Program-made: the position numbers and the translations under genes
The notes under the pieces: generated by a model
The model's input: the letters and a program-made list of their open reading frames with translations, nothing else
Databases searched by the model: none
What the model was told of the DNA's origin: nothing
Assembly: GCA_948567375.1 (NCBI GenBank)
Contig: OX419761.1
Coordinates: 38,416,243-38,480,242 of the forward strand
From: Lunularia cruciata
Taxonomy: Eukaryota; Streptophyta; Marchantiopsida; Lunulariales; Lunulariaceae
Direction of reading: 5' to 3'
Length of the DNA stretch: 64,000 nt
In this document: positions 33,544 through 45,190 of the stretch, one piece after another
Position numbering within the stretch: the first letter of the stretch is position 1
How the letters are laid out: every line of letters starts with the position of its first letter

Positions 33544-33996
33544 ATGTACATGTGTTCATGTCCTCTCTATCCCAGGTCCAAAGGTGAAGACCCGCATCGG
33601 TACACTTCCGAAACATTCCCCCCCTCTTCTCACTCCCCTACTCCCATTTCTAAACCCTCACTTCACAGTCATCCCAATCCCACTACTTTCTTAAGTCCTC
33701 ACCGTCTCACACTACTTCACAAGCATGCCCTGCAGAGGGCTTTCAGTGCTATACGACAGAGGTCGAGTAGTTTCCCTATGTACATCCTCAGAGGTAGCTC
33801 CTTAGTGGAGAAGAGATGGCGATCTCTCTCTACAGGGAAATTTGAGACCCCGCAGAAGACCTCTATTATCCGTTTTCTCATCATTTCTGCTCTGCTCGGG
33901 TTCCACCACTTGTACCGCTCTTGGTTCTTTCTGAAGGTCCAAACGGAGCTGGAGTCGTATCCGCTCCCTTCGCAGCCACCGGTCTCAGCTCTGTAA
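33544..33996 (+). other. 150-codon open frame, function unknown
   Basis: The first 60 residues are Ser/Pro/His-rich. The middle (RAFSAIRQRSSSF, LVEKRWRSLSTG) is basic, and a hydrophobic stretch (IIRFLIISALLGFHHLY) follows. It could be a small membrane protein with a targeting peptide, or an open frame by chance. I see no known motif and no conserved splice context. Confidence 0.2.
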
Positions 33997-34121
33997 TAAC
34001 TCGCGAAATAAGTCCCTTCTTCCAGAATGGCTTAATAGAACCTTTGAGTTCCTAGACAGATCTACCAAGTGACCGCCTCGTTGAAGTCAATAACCTGTAT
34101 TACGATAGCAAGGATGTGGGA

Positions 34122-34907
34122 TCACAAGGAAGAGATGAACTTGCGGAGGTGCCGGATGTACTCGGGATAGTACTCCAGATTGCAATGACCGCCACCTTTC
34201 AACCATAAGGGCTCATACTTCACTTCACACAGATCCCAGAGCTGCTTCCCATGTGTCCATTCTACAACCTCGTCCGCTGTTCCGTGCATCACGAGCACAG
34301 GGCACTTGACAAATTTAATCTTGTCAATATTCTTAAAGATGTCACACCAGTACGTCCTCTTAACGGGGTACATCACTCGCAGACCTGAGAGAATAGGGCT
34401 ATGCAATATTACCGCACGCAGGTCCTGATGCTTCATTGCAAGATCTAATGTGGGACCGCTTCCCACGGATTGTCCGTAGAGGACTACATTTTCTGGCTTA
34501 GTACCATAATCCCGATCCAAGCATTCAAATGCCGCCCTGATGTCGGCATATGTGTTCTCCTCACTTGGCTTCCCAGTAGAGGCTCCATAACCCGAATAGT
34601 CATAACCGAGAACATTAACCCGTAAATGAGCACTCAGTTCGACAAAAAGTTCGTGCATCTGCCCCAAATCGGCAGCGTTTCCATGAGAATAGAGCAAGGT
34701 AAGATTTGCGGTAGGACAGCGTACATAAAGTGCTACAATATCCTGTTTTCGATCAGTACGCAACCACTTCACTTCCACATTTTCTCTAGGATTGACATCA
34801 GACAGGCAAAACTTGCCAGTCTGATCATCTTTGATTACTTTGTAAGAAGGCGGCGTCGGAGGAAAAAAAGCGAATCTAGCTGCAACCGATGAAGTCACCG
34901 CTCCCAT
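34122..34907 (-). CDS. ABHD17/WAV2-like alpha/beta hydrolase, single exon, 261 aa
   Basis: A serine hydrolase of the ABHD17 family; animal members remove palmitate from proteins at membranes, and plant relatives include the root-waving protein WAV2. The nucleophile elbow GQSVG gives Ser147, with Asp212 in HGTADEVV and His241 in GGGHCNLE, so the triad is complete. [11 protein letters not shown] (74-84) and [15 protein letters not shown] (101-115) are family signatures. The N-terminus MGAVTSS has Gly2 and Ser6, suitable for N-myristoylation (inference). The whole fold is in one exon, whereas related plant genes as I recall them have several. The protein stops 8 residues after EYIRHL, lacking the basic Ser-rich tail (about 60-100 residues) of many angiosperm homologues. 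The start codon has G at +4. Confidence 0.94.
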   Translation of the reverse strand: MGAVTSSVAARFAFFPPTPPSYKVIKDDQTGKFCLSDVNPRENVEVKWLRTDRKQDIVALYVRCPTANLTLLYSHGNAADLGQMHELFVELSAHLRVNVLGYDYSGYGASTGKPSEENTYADIRAAFECLDRDYGTKPENVVLYGQSVGSGPTLDLAMKHQDLRAVILHSPILSGLRVMYPVKRTYWCDIFKNIDKIKFVKCPVLVMHGTADEVVEWTHGKQLWDLCEVKYEPLWLKGGGHCNLEYYPEYIRHLRKFISSL

Positions 34908-36230
34908 CGATCACCTCCTGGTATCCCCTAAAACTGGCAGCTATGTGTATGATCAAACTAAAGATGGTAAGCAACTCGAGTGTCGACACGCGCAAGTAAT
35001 CTCCTTGAGCAAATTCCTACCAATATGATTCTTCACCCCGCGGTTCCACCACCATCGCCTGGCTGAACCTAAAAACGGTAAGACTACCGATCGACCTCAA
35101 CAGACCGATACGACTTACCCAAATGGTCTACTCTCCCTCGTACATGTTCTTTGAAACATAAACTGCGTCTCCTATCTACTCCGCCTGCTCGCTGCTCTAA
35201 TCTTCCTCCACCAAGACCAAGACCGCTCTCTCTTCCCGTCAGTCAAGACCACAGACACACATCAAACCTGCTTCTCCAGACGACAGTTGCAACCCCTCGA
35301 CTCGTACATCTTCTCCTCCAGTAAGTTCCCTGCCCTTCCCTTGATACCACCAGCGCCTGGCGAGCGCAACCAACTACAGGAAGTTCCCTCCGGGGTCGGT
35401 CGTTCGTGGGAACTTTGCAACTGTAAGTTGGAAAAATGAGAGACCGGATTGACCGAACGATGAAACTAGGCACGAAACTAAAGACAGTTGCAAACTCTGG
35501 CCTCGTGCAAAGCTTCTGAATCAGAACTGAGCAGAGATAACAACAAAGCCAATTGCAAAAGTAGCTTCTTCTTAGCTCGAACCTTTTACCCCTCTCCCTC
35601 ATCTCACTTCACTCCGACTCGACTCAACCCGACCCAACCATCACCTCCTGCCATGGTATTCTACCCGCAATGCCTGGCTGTCCGCCTTGCCCTTCCTACT
35701 GTCCTTCGTAGCTTGACTTTTGCTGGGCTGGGCTGGGCTGGGCTTGGCTTGGCGTGGCAGAAAAGATGGTGGAGGACGAAGGAGAGGAATCATAGCAGAC
35801 GGAAAGCGGAGAGAGAACGACGATTGAGGCGAGCAAACTCACCGTGTGAACCCTAGCAGAAATGGTCTCATCGCACTCGCTCCACATTAAGAAGGGATTT
35901 CCCCTTTCCGCTCCTCGATGTGCCCGCCCGGGAGCCAATGCACTTTCAGCTCCTCCTCCTACTTGTAGATATCAGAAGAGGGTCTCCTCCGGTCGGTCCT
36001 TTTGTCAGGCCAGTGGGTCGTGCCGTCGTCGGTCGTTGTGGTGACTACTTCTAGGAACCACGACACCCCGCCACTTTCAAATCCGTTCTTCTCCCTCGGT
36101 TACTTGTGCCGTTCGTCCGAGATGCTACATACTGTGCATCGTACTGCTGCCTCCTTCATTAGGATCGAGAGATCTCTCGACTTTGCATGACGTCTGGTGA
36201 CGCGTGTCAGTGCATGACCGGATGTTGCGA
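34908..36230. other. 5' flank of the hydrolase gene, GC-rich
   Basis: Upstream of the - strand hydrolase start. Pyrimidine-rich tracts and several overlapping open frames on both strands show no recognisable domain; I take this as promoter and 5'UTR DNA. A (GCTGG)n-like microsatellite lies at 35721-35752. Confidence 0.5.
35721..35752. repeat. Pentanucleotide microsatellite (GGGCT/GGCTT)n
   Basis: About six tandem copies of a 5-base unit: TGCTGGGCTGGGCTGGG, followed by GGCTTGGCTTGGC. Confidence 0.85.
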
Positions 36231-39200
36231 TTCAAAGCTTCCTCCGGCCGTAAGACGTCAAATCAACGTCTTGCGGCACATGATAAACTGCGCTGGAAAA
36301 CCATTTCAGGAACCTGTAAACCTGTAAACTGTGCTGGCTAACGCCTTGACGTGCAGGTTTCTCTCCAGTAATGTCGGCATTTTGAAATGTTTTCCGTTTT
36401 CGCGGGTGTTCCCCGGAATCCTCAGGGAAAGATTTATCTTTTTCATGTCGCAAATGGTCCAAACTGTGCCATGAGAACTGCGCTATGGCTGTCGCCGGTT
36501 CTTCGACCACTACCGCACTGGGATTGTCTCAGAAGATCAGGCTATCATAAAGGCTTAAATGGTAGGTCGCAGCCAAATTCGCGCCTTTTGTATGTTGCGC
36601 TCAGCAAAGCAAGGATAAATGAGCACTCCTAGATTCCCATTGCCTCCTACTTCACGCCGAATTGGATGTTTAGCGACTTCCTCTTGTCGTCGTTCTCAGT
36701 TGGACCTACGGTACCATACCAACACAGCGGTCAAGGAGGGTCTACTTTACTCCGTCATTTCTACACTTCCCGCCATACCCACAGTCATCAGCAGACGTCC
36801 GTGGCGACCAGCTTTTACCACTGGTAAAAGCTGGACAAACTACGAGGACAAACTGTCCTTGACACCGTCGGAGAAAAAGTACAGCCCGTCGCAGTTTGTC
36901 AGCTGGGTTCCCCCTCACCGTCTTTTATTGAACGGCCGTAAACGAAATGAGCGCGTCTTTGGTCTCGGAGTGCGCTGGTTCACACTGCTTTTGGTGTCAG
37001 TTGAACTGCAAACCGTACACAAACTCTGCGCCGTCTAATATGTGACGGCCTTGGGACATCGACCGTCAACTTAGTTGTCATTATCACCCAGTCAATGTGC
37101 AAACGCTCTTTGCAACTACTGATGATACAATCGAACCTCCCAGCTGGTGTAAATCTTTCCTTCCAGTATCAGTCTTCTGGACTTTGACATGCTATTCACG
37201 AGAAAGGGACAACTGGCCACCCCTCGCCTGTCGGCACTTCTGTATTGCGACGCGACGGGAATGACGTTTGCCTAACTATGGTCGTTCTTCTGTCTGCCTG
37301 AACCCTAATATAGTATACTTACTGGCTTTTCCCCTCCTTACGTTCTGTCAGCCTTTCTGGCATGAGCCTATCTCTGCTTCGAGTCTTTCCTCCTCCGCTT
37401 CTGTTCAGAATTGCAGTTCTGCTGGTCTCCAGCTCCTTTCACATTGGGGTAACTCTCTACATTTTATCCGGCGATTGTCGGTGACTTCTCCACCTCGCTG
37501 TAGTTTTTGAAAGGAACACGAATAGCTAGTATATCGCTGAGACTCCCATGCGCGAGGCTTTGAAGTGTTCTTTTAGGGACGAGAACTACTTAGCTTTTAA
37601 GTTATGAGCTGGAGAGCATCCAAATTCAGTATGATTTAAGGAACAAATGCACGCGGACATTAGAGCTGACATGGTTAATCTCTGTCAATACAGTTTATAA
37701 TCGAACTCGTGTCCAACCTGTGGAGCCTACACTGTCTGCGTGGTCTATCCAGTGTTATGTTCAACGACTGACCCTGACCTTGGAGCATTCACCACGTTTA
37801 GTCGCAAGATATCTAAAGTATTGTAAAACGTACTTGCTGTGCCTCCTACGCCATGTGTTAAAGAGGAAAGGAGCTGTACGTGCTTTAGGTTCCAGTAGAA
37901 ATGTTGCAGCAGCTGTTTTATGTTCCGTCATTCTCTTAATATTGCCGACGTTATATTCAGAAAAATGAGGCGAGGAAACATCATCAGCTGCATAAAGATC
38001 CTGCAGGCCATCATGTGAACAACCGAAGGTTGAGTAGCAATCGCCCTTTCAGTTTCATGGTTTTTACCACTTATTATTAAAAAAGGTTACAGTTTGCCCT
38101 TTGGCCTGTTACACTGAGCTACAAGTTCTCCAAATGTCTCATCGGATCGGATCGCAAGTGTGTGAGACGCTACTTTGAGGACGCTTGCGTCTCTCGCGCG
38201 TTTCCGAGGAGAGGTGGCTCGATTCTGGCTGACTTAAGACCATGAATCATTGAGCAGCTGGGACCCTCCCACCTCACTAAGTAAAGATAGACCTGTTTAC
38301 CTTAACAGACATTTCATTTCACCGACGAAAATGACTAGAGACAAGCGAGCAGCTGAAGCAAACAGAATGCACAAACGAGCATAGATGACATAGCAACCGC
38401 AACTATAACTAGTCAAGTGCTACTTTGTACATCCTTAAATTCCGTGCTAGACGCTCTCCCTATTTACTGTATAAGGCTTCCAAAACCTTTATCGGAGCTA
38501 ACATCTATTGATGTGGCTCTTGCGCAATGTATTTTACTTCGACATAAAACTGCACCTCGTACACGAGGATTTATGCACTTATGTTTATGCAGTTACTTTC
38601 TACAGTAGAAGGCAAGTGAAATAAATGTAACCAGTGGGAAGTCCGTCACCAAAACTTTTACTTGTCATCAAAAAGTTTGAACTTGACTGGAGTAAAAACT
38701 ATCAAGATGAAGCAGCGAATACTTTTAGTTCCTCTAACGGACAAGGTAGCGATTACAGTCGAGCTTGAAGGAAGAACAGATGATAAACCGGGGATCTAGG
38801 GAAAGAACATTACTGCGAACTTAACATTACGTCATATCATAATGCTGGACAGGTGTTGCGCAGTTTACAGGGTCGCGAGGCCAAAAACAACTCTTAGGTT
38901 TGCTCCTTCGATCATGTGATTCATGTCCACTGCTGGAACATATATCCATATTCCTCTTTGTCTCGCTCTCATTCAGACCAACTGCTGACAAGCTTTCATC
39001 CCTGTCTTTCCAGTAGGGAGAACAAGGCTTACACGAACTACTCTATCCTCGAAATTTATGAACTGAAGGTAGAAACCCCCAATATAACTGATACTACTCA
39101 CTACAAGCACAAGTTAAGTGCAACAGGATGCAACTCTCTCGTAGACTTACACTGACCTCCACTAGAACTATCCGCTTCCTGCGTCTATAGAAGAAGACGT

Positions 39201-40043
39201 GTGGCGAGCGCAATGAAAATATTGAGAATACAAACCCAAAAAACTTAACAAACACGGAGTATCATACATGATTTTACTCGAAAGTCTCTCAAAAGCAAAG
39301 ACTCACCTATCAGCATACCCAGTGCTCATGCCCCCAAAATTTCTTTGACAGTAACCGCGGTCCTCCACCTCAAAGTGGGATGAAACTGGGATCGCATCAC
39401 GAGTCGACTTCAACAAACACGAAACATAACAACCAGCGTCATCTGATGCCACAAGAATGCTACGCAGACGAATCAGTGCGTCAAAACAATGTACAGTTTT
39501 CATATACATCTGCGGAAAAAACTGTTCATGGGTGTCTCCATTGATTATTATACAATATAAAGGGAGCACCGGCATAAACACTGCTCCCTTGAATGTTCTA
39601 AACAATATAACGGTGATGCAGACTAAATTCTTACAGACTATATGCTTCGACCGTTTCATATTTAAGAATTTTGCTAACTCTACAATGTACGTTCCTTCAC
39701 TCATCTTCGACAACGCTTGTTCTCGAGGTCGTTTGATCAATTTGTAGAACCCTGCTCGGGGAGTCCTCACTTCTCTGCAGCTATAGCATGACAGAAATGG
39801 AAACTGCCCACTAGTGCATTTACAATTTCCTACCCCTCATACCCGAAGACTCGGTTTCATCGGGGATCCAATTCCTCGTAAACAGTGTGCAGCTTGACGC
39901 AACCCCCGTGGTCTGATTGATGAATAAACGAACCCATTTCCACGAGTACTGCTTCAGAAAGCAATTCTTCGTCTCATCCGGAAGTAACCTACAAAACTTC
40001 GACTTGGCTGAGATTGATCTACACCATCAATCCACTAAAATTC
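36231..40043. other. Intergenic region, no gene recognised
   Basis: Contains a 27-bp perfect palindrome at 36808-36834. Open frames of 139 codons (36619-37038, +) and 155 codons (39303-39770, -) have no recognisable motif. The latter ends about 270 bp beyond the stop codon of the next gene and may fall partly in its 3'UTR. (A)n and pyrimidine-rich patches only. Confidence 0.45.
36808..36834. repeat. 27-bp perfect palindrome
   Basis: CCAGCTTTTACCA-C-TGGTAAAAGCTGG: 13-bp arms, one central base, no mismatch. Confidence 0.9.
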
Positions 40044-42251
40044 TCAAAAGAAGCCTTTTCTCAATGATTTCGTGGTCGCTTGATATGTGCGCACCATCAA
40101 GCCCACTCCTATGCCAACGCCAAGGCACATGCCAAGGCCGACGCCAACTCCTACCCTCACCCCAGCATTGAACCAAGACAGGTCGCCATCTTCATTCTCT
40201 GCGTATCCTCCGTTGTCAATGTAATACTTTTCTAATCCAGCCACTGTCCTGTCACTGCTATCTTTATACACCGGCCTTTTCGATACATCCTGCAATTCAA
40301 GGACCGAAGGCTTTGGTGAGAAACTTATGTGGCGAGAACTATCGACAGATGAGGCAGAAGAAACGGAAGCGCAAAGACCAATAGGGCGGCGACCTAGTCA
40401 ATCACAACTGAACTATCCTGAGTGACGAGTCGGGTGTGATGGTAAAGGAACTCCATGTCAAACCAACCCTCGAAGTTCAATTACTGTCATGAACAAGTTC
40501 TGCTACTGCAACACACGCTCCAGACTTTGGAACAAGAACAAAGTGCACGTTTTCATATATAAATCTGCAGGTTCACGGGTTAAAATATGAAAATATGAAA
40601 ATATGTATATATATATATATATATATACAAGGTTCTAACTGTAGCGAGCACAACCCTTGCACACTTACTTGGCCATAGAGCACAGCCAAAGATCTCTCTT
40701 GGTGCGACTTTTCGCTTTCATCTCCTTCAGGAATAGCATCCAACACACCACGTCGCACCGTTCTTCGTCGAGCAGTCAGCTGCACGGTTTGGGTCAATAT
40801 GACAGGGAAGCCAGAATATCTTCCGACGACGCAAACTTCCATAGATGAAGGCGAGCCTGTGAAAAGATCTTGTCTCCCTTTAAGAAAAATGCACCCCTGA
40901 GGACCGACTGAGCAACTACAATCCATGTTCCAGCCAAGCTTAAGAGTCTTTGATTGCGTGCTAGCGGAACTGGTACTGTCATAGGAGTCGAGAGGATCGA
41001 GCGTTGGCTCTGATCGTTCTAAACAACCACGGAGTAGCGATTCCCCTCTATGACATACTTCGAATGAGACGGAGCCACTTGTGCGAAAACTTGCTGTACT
41101 GACGTAAGTAACTTCAGAAGAGCCAGTATCAACCCTATCCCTACGGAGCTTGACAACTACTTCCTCCGACGGAGCAATTCTTGCACCATTTACCTCCAGA
41201 GCTGCTGTTATTCCTCTTGGAGGATACCGCATCCTCAAGTGTTCAGGAGCCTCTATTGAAGGACATGAGCTCACTCTCACATAGAAAACTCGCACATCAA
41301 ACCACGAAGGTATCTGCGTCGTAGTACTGAAACCGTAGTTGTCGACCCCTTTCTCGCTATATGAGTATGCCTCAAAGCCATCGGCCCCTAGCAAGGAACC
41401 ACCAACTTCTTCGTTCGTGCACATCCCTGAAAACCTTCCAATTTCACTGAGATACAAGAATATCGTCGTAATAGTTATCAGATTTAAATGAACGTTGTTA
41501 CCAGAAGTAGAATGTGCCGTCAACCGTCCAAATCTACTTTCCTCAGAGACTAGGTTCGAGCCAGTACTGGATTCCAAGTAAAATTCACCAAGGTGGATCT
41601 CTGACCGAGAAAAGACCAGACTTCTTCGTTATCAATGGCTGGGGTCCATGCGAAAATCAGCCCCGAAATTGGAGACCCAGATCCCCTGTAAAAATCCGTG
41701 ATTGCAGAAAAGTTGTCTAGTTGTCAACTCGTGTCCTTCCAGACACCACAATGCAGCCAAACAGGCGTTGCATATACAATACGCTGTATTTTCACCGATC
41801 CAAAAACAGAAGACGAAGGGAGAGAAATCTGAGGGGTCCAACCCTCGCTATTGCTAAGCTTAGCCGTTCAACCGAAGGATGGTACCCAATCTCAATAACT
41901 AGAGAGACTCTCTGCGGAGATCTTTTGTCTGTAGAGAATCTCACAAAGCTCTGCGCTAATGAGAAAGTCAAAATCCAACAACCGAGGGAACTACAAAACA
42001 GATCTTCCACACTCTTTCAAGTAACGCCGCCGGTAAGAGCAATACGTAGCTTCCTCCGATGATAAAAACCGTAAGGAAGAATCCACTTGTGCAAAAGCCA
42101 TAAACTCTATACCAACTACAACGGCGCAATGCACATAGCACGCACGATGCCGCTGCATGTTCAACCACCTACCCCTCGACTCACAGCGCTCCCAGACGAC
42201 CTGCATTCCTAGAGTGAAAATGCGCCCGATAGAAGCCTCGACTGCACTCAT
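40044..42251 (-). CDS. Conserved plant membrane-anchored protein ('erythronate-4-phosphate dehydrogenase family'), 4 exons, 393 aa
   Basis: Exons on the - strand: 42251-42173, 41600-41502, 41426-40669, 40289-40044, all GT-AG with matching phases. I recognise the family from LLGADGFEAYS (near 71), STTTQIPSWF (93-102), EAPEHLRMRYPP (118-129), ITAALEVNGARI (132-143), SGFPVILTQTVQL (264-276), LDAIPEGDE (288-296) and the C-terminal SWFNAGVRVGVG. Residues about 354-377 form a Gly/Val-rich membrane helix with GxGxG spacing, followed by a short basic tail. Plant members carry the dehydrogenase label, but I see no dinucleotide-binding or hydroxyacid-dehydrogenase motif, so the function is unknown. Exons 2 to 4 are firm. 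Exon 1 (26 residues) is chosen because its donor phase joins exactly to EIHLGEF; it is less certain. Confidence 0.85.
40604..40627. repeat. (TA)n microsatellite in intron 3
   Basis: About 12 TA repeats, preceded by three copies of AAAATATG. It lies in the 379-bp intron (40290-40668) of the conserved membrane-protein gene. Confidence 0.9.
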
Positions 42252-42974
42252 AACACTACCCTCAACACCATCCCTCCTCGTGATCACAGTATGGCCGAAG
42301 TACTAAAAGGCATCTACCAATGTTGCTCTGCTAACAGTGCAGTAGATGTCAGCAACGCGCCGAAAATAGTCGCTGTCTCGGCAACCTAGAAAAGACTCGA
42401 TGCATAGAGTCCATTGACATAGCTGTCTCAGCACAGAGAATCCCGACCTACTCACGTCTCAATTTTAGTTAGAATCAGATTCCAAGGAAATCGCAATAAA
42501 ACAATCCCCCAACAAAAACTGCGATCTTGAAAACTATCTTTCAGGGCCACTTCCCCCTCCCCGTGCTGCCGTCTTCACGTCCTGCCACGCTCTCCCCACC
42601 CATGTCGCCCGCATCTAACAACCTTGTCCTGTAGGGGGACAGTAAAACCGGGTTAAGTCAAACTTGATTACATTTGCTTAAACACATTTGTTATCTCTGT
42701 TTTGCTGTTGTTTGCTGTTGTTTTCCTTCGTCCATTATCTTGGGACTTCTTTTCTTTCGCACTTGGTTGTGCCTTGTACTCCTTTCCCCTTTCCTTTGCG
42801 TACTATTCATATATATATATGCTCATCTTTCATCTGTAATGGATAAATGGTTCGATGTTGAAGCGGGCGAAACCTGACGATAGCAGTTTCTTCAGATTGT
42901 CTATTGTAGAACGGGATAATCGTTCATGGAGCACGGTTCGGCTTTCCATGTAGAAACGCTTTTTTGACCCCAAA

Positions 42975-43017
42975 CGTTTCTCGGATAAGTTGCTCGCAGC
43001 AACTTAGCCGAGAAACG
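42975..43017. repeat. 43-bp foldback, 20-bp arms, 3-base loop
   Basis: CGTTTCTCGGATAAGTTGCT and AGCAACTTAGCCGAGAAACG pair with one mismatch around CGC. Confidence 0.9.
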
Positions 43018-44822
43018 GTTCACCTTGTTCCGAGACAACAAGTTCCACAGTACATCATGTTTAAGGTCAGTAAGGATGGGAATCCGTCTTCTGAGTTGAG
43101 AAGTCCTTCTGGACTTGTTTAAAACAAATTCGATGTCGAAGATTACAGTCAGAATTCTGACTCCTATATACAGTATTTGAATTTCACGAGTTGTTATTAC
43201 TAGCAATGTTTTTGTCAACTCACCACATGTTCTTGAACCTCTATTCTGCGTTGTTTGTAGTCCTTGGTGTCGAAAAGAATGATATGACTATTTGATGGTT
43301 ATCTTTTTCCAGTCCTTCATCACAGTGAGCGACTGACAAACGCGAAGGATGAAACGAGAAATGCCCACCTTGGTGCGATGAGTAGATTATGTTTATGGGA
43401 AGTGCAAGCAGAATGTCTCTAATGGAGAATAGTATTTAATCAGCTCTGCACATATCATATATTTAAAACGGCATTGTTTAGTAATTTAACACAAAGAGTA
43501 GTATATTTCATCTTTAAAGGGGCTTGATACCTTGTTCTCTCTTATTGTCAGTAAAGTAGTGGGAACATATATATATATATGGAAGTGTTAATGTGGATTT
43601 CAAGATCAAGAACGTCACCATTGCATTGACGACGATACTTCAAAGAGAACAAAAAAGACGACGATAGAACATTCTTCCTGCAACCTCATAATTACACATA
43701 AATGATACATACAGACAAAAAATAAGCAAAAGGAAATTAACTTCAAGGAACAATACCTATAATTGTGCTTTTCCGTTTCTGTCTTTATTTTCCTCCACCT
43801 CCTAGGAATTGGTGAGCATTTATATGCTGTCAACCTCGAAAAAATCAATTCATATACTTTATCCATACAATATGGGTATTGGAAGCAACCTTCAAGTGAA
43901 CAGATCATTTAATCATGCTTCCAATACCACCCGCTACTCCACACCAAGGCAAAAAGACTCAACATATTCAGCAAAGTAACCTCAATCTGCAATTCATGAG
44001 TGCTCTCAACCAACCTTCATTATAGTCCCATAACTACTGAAATAGGATAATGTAATTCTCACTGCATATGATTAACCCCAACCCCTACAGTAATTCCCAA
44101 TTGAAGAACTTCAGGCCATGCGATATATCACCAATGTTGGTACATTATATCGCGAGAGCAAAAGGATATTCATCAAAAGGAAGTTTCGCCCAATCCCTCA
44201 CAACCAAATCCAATTGCCAAATATCTGACTCAAGAAAGATTGCGTTGTTATCACGACTGCAAGCAGACAACAGGCCACCTGGATTCCCGCACCTCTCATT
44301 GCCAGGTTGACTGTCACCATTGACACCGAGAGACCCACGGTCTCCGTCGTCTGTGAGAATTTTTCCGCCAGTTTGAACCGTGCGATCGAAATCGGACAGG
44401 AAGGAAGACGATCAAACTGCTCTTCTTTCAAATTTCTCCCCTCCCTACAGTAGCGGATGGCAACCAAGTACCCGCGCTGGGGCCTACCGACATGGCCGAA
44501 GCCAGTGAGTTGCAGACTTTGGATGGATAGGCACGTGTCCGATGTTATGCATTTCTGGTGCATGCTCCAAAAGCAGACATGCGGCCATAAATAGCAGATG
44601 TCACCACTCCACTGCGGTTACCGCATACTCACCATATCGCATAAACGCACATTCGAAATGGTCTTTCCACCCCTCGTATACTGCTCCGGACCAGAAGATA
44701 AAACCGCATTCGAAAACGAACTTTCGTCCTTGTCATTTAGATCGAAACATTTTAAGGGGCACCGTTGAATCCATTCACAGATCCTGGTTCTCGTCGATGG
44801 GGAAACTACAGGCCTCAGGACT

Positions 44823-44867
44823 GTTCCCAACGTCGTAGGCATCGTAGACACCTTCGACGTTGGGAAC
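44823..44867. repeat. Hairpin, 13-bp perfect stem, 19-base loop
   Basis: GTTCCCAACGTCG at 44823-44835 pairs with CGACGTTGGGAAC at 44855-44867. Confidence 0.88.
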
Positions 44868-45190
44868 GAGGGGCTGTGCTACGCTGTAGAGACATGCAAC
44901 TGCGTCACCGCGAAGGAACGTTCGACATTTGGGTCGCCACAAACCCATCGTTGCTTGGTCTCTTCTATTCACCGTATACGTCCACCAGCTTGAATTACTC
45001 AGTCTAAGGTGGACTTTCTATCCTCACCATGGAATATATCGCAGTTTCTGGTTGAGGTTCAATGCGAACGTCCGTTCACGCGTTTGTGACGAATATAATA
45101 ATACTAATAAGGTTGTAGCACCTTATCCTATCAGAAGTACAGAAGGTGTCGTGCATAATCATATTTCCATTGTTTTCTAAATTGCAATTT

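Larger units (their letters stand above)
29212..34121. other. Intergenic region, no gene recognised
   Basis: About 4.9 kb between the convergent 3' ends of OR and the hydrolase gene. Open frames are short. The longest on the + strand (33544-33996, 150 codons) is Ser/Pro-rich with one possible hydrophobic helix near its end, and I do not recognise it. A 12-bp perfect hairpin is at 31458-31491. Confidence 0.5.
42252..45190. other. Intergenic region with two strong foldbacks
   Basis: No gene recognised. The 5' part (42252 to about 42620) is presumably promoter and 5'UTR of the - strand gene. Foldbacks lie at 42975-43017 and 44823-44867. The open frame 44198-44563 (-, 121 codons) has no known motif. 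A short (AT)n run is at about 43569-43580. Confidence 0.5.

Noticed and set aside
36619-37038. 139-codon + strand open frame
   Set aside because: No motif, no targeting signal followed by a domain, and it contains the perfect palindrome at 36808-36834.
39303-39770. 155-codon - strand open frame downstream of the conserved membrane-protein gene
   Set aside because: No recognisable motif, and it overlaps a + strand frame of 96 codons; probably 3' flank.
40044-42251. Erythronate-4-phosphate dehydrogenase enzyme
   Set aside because: No NAD-binding motif or catalytic His/Glu/Arg pattern; only the family label suggests it.
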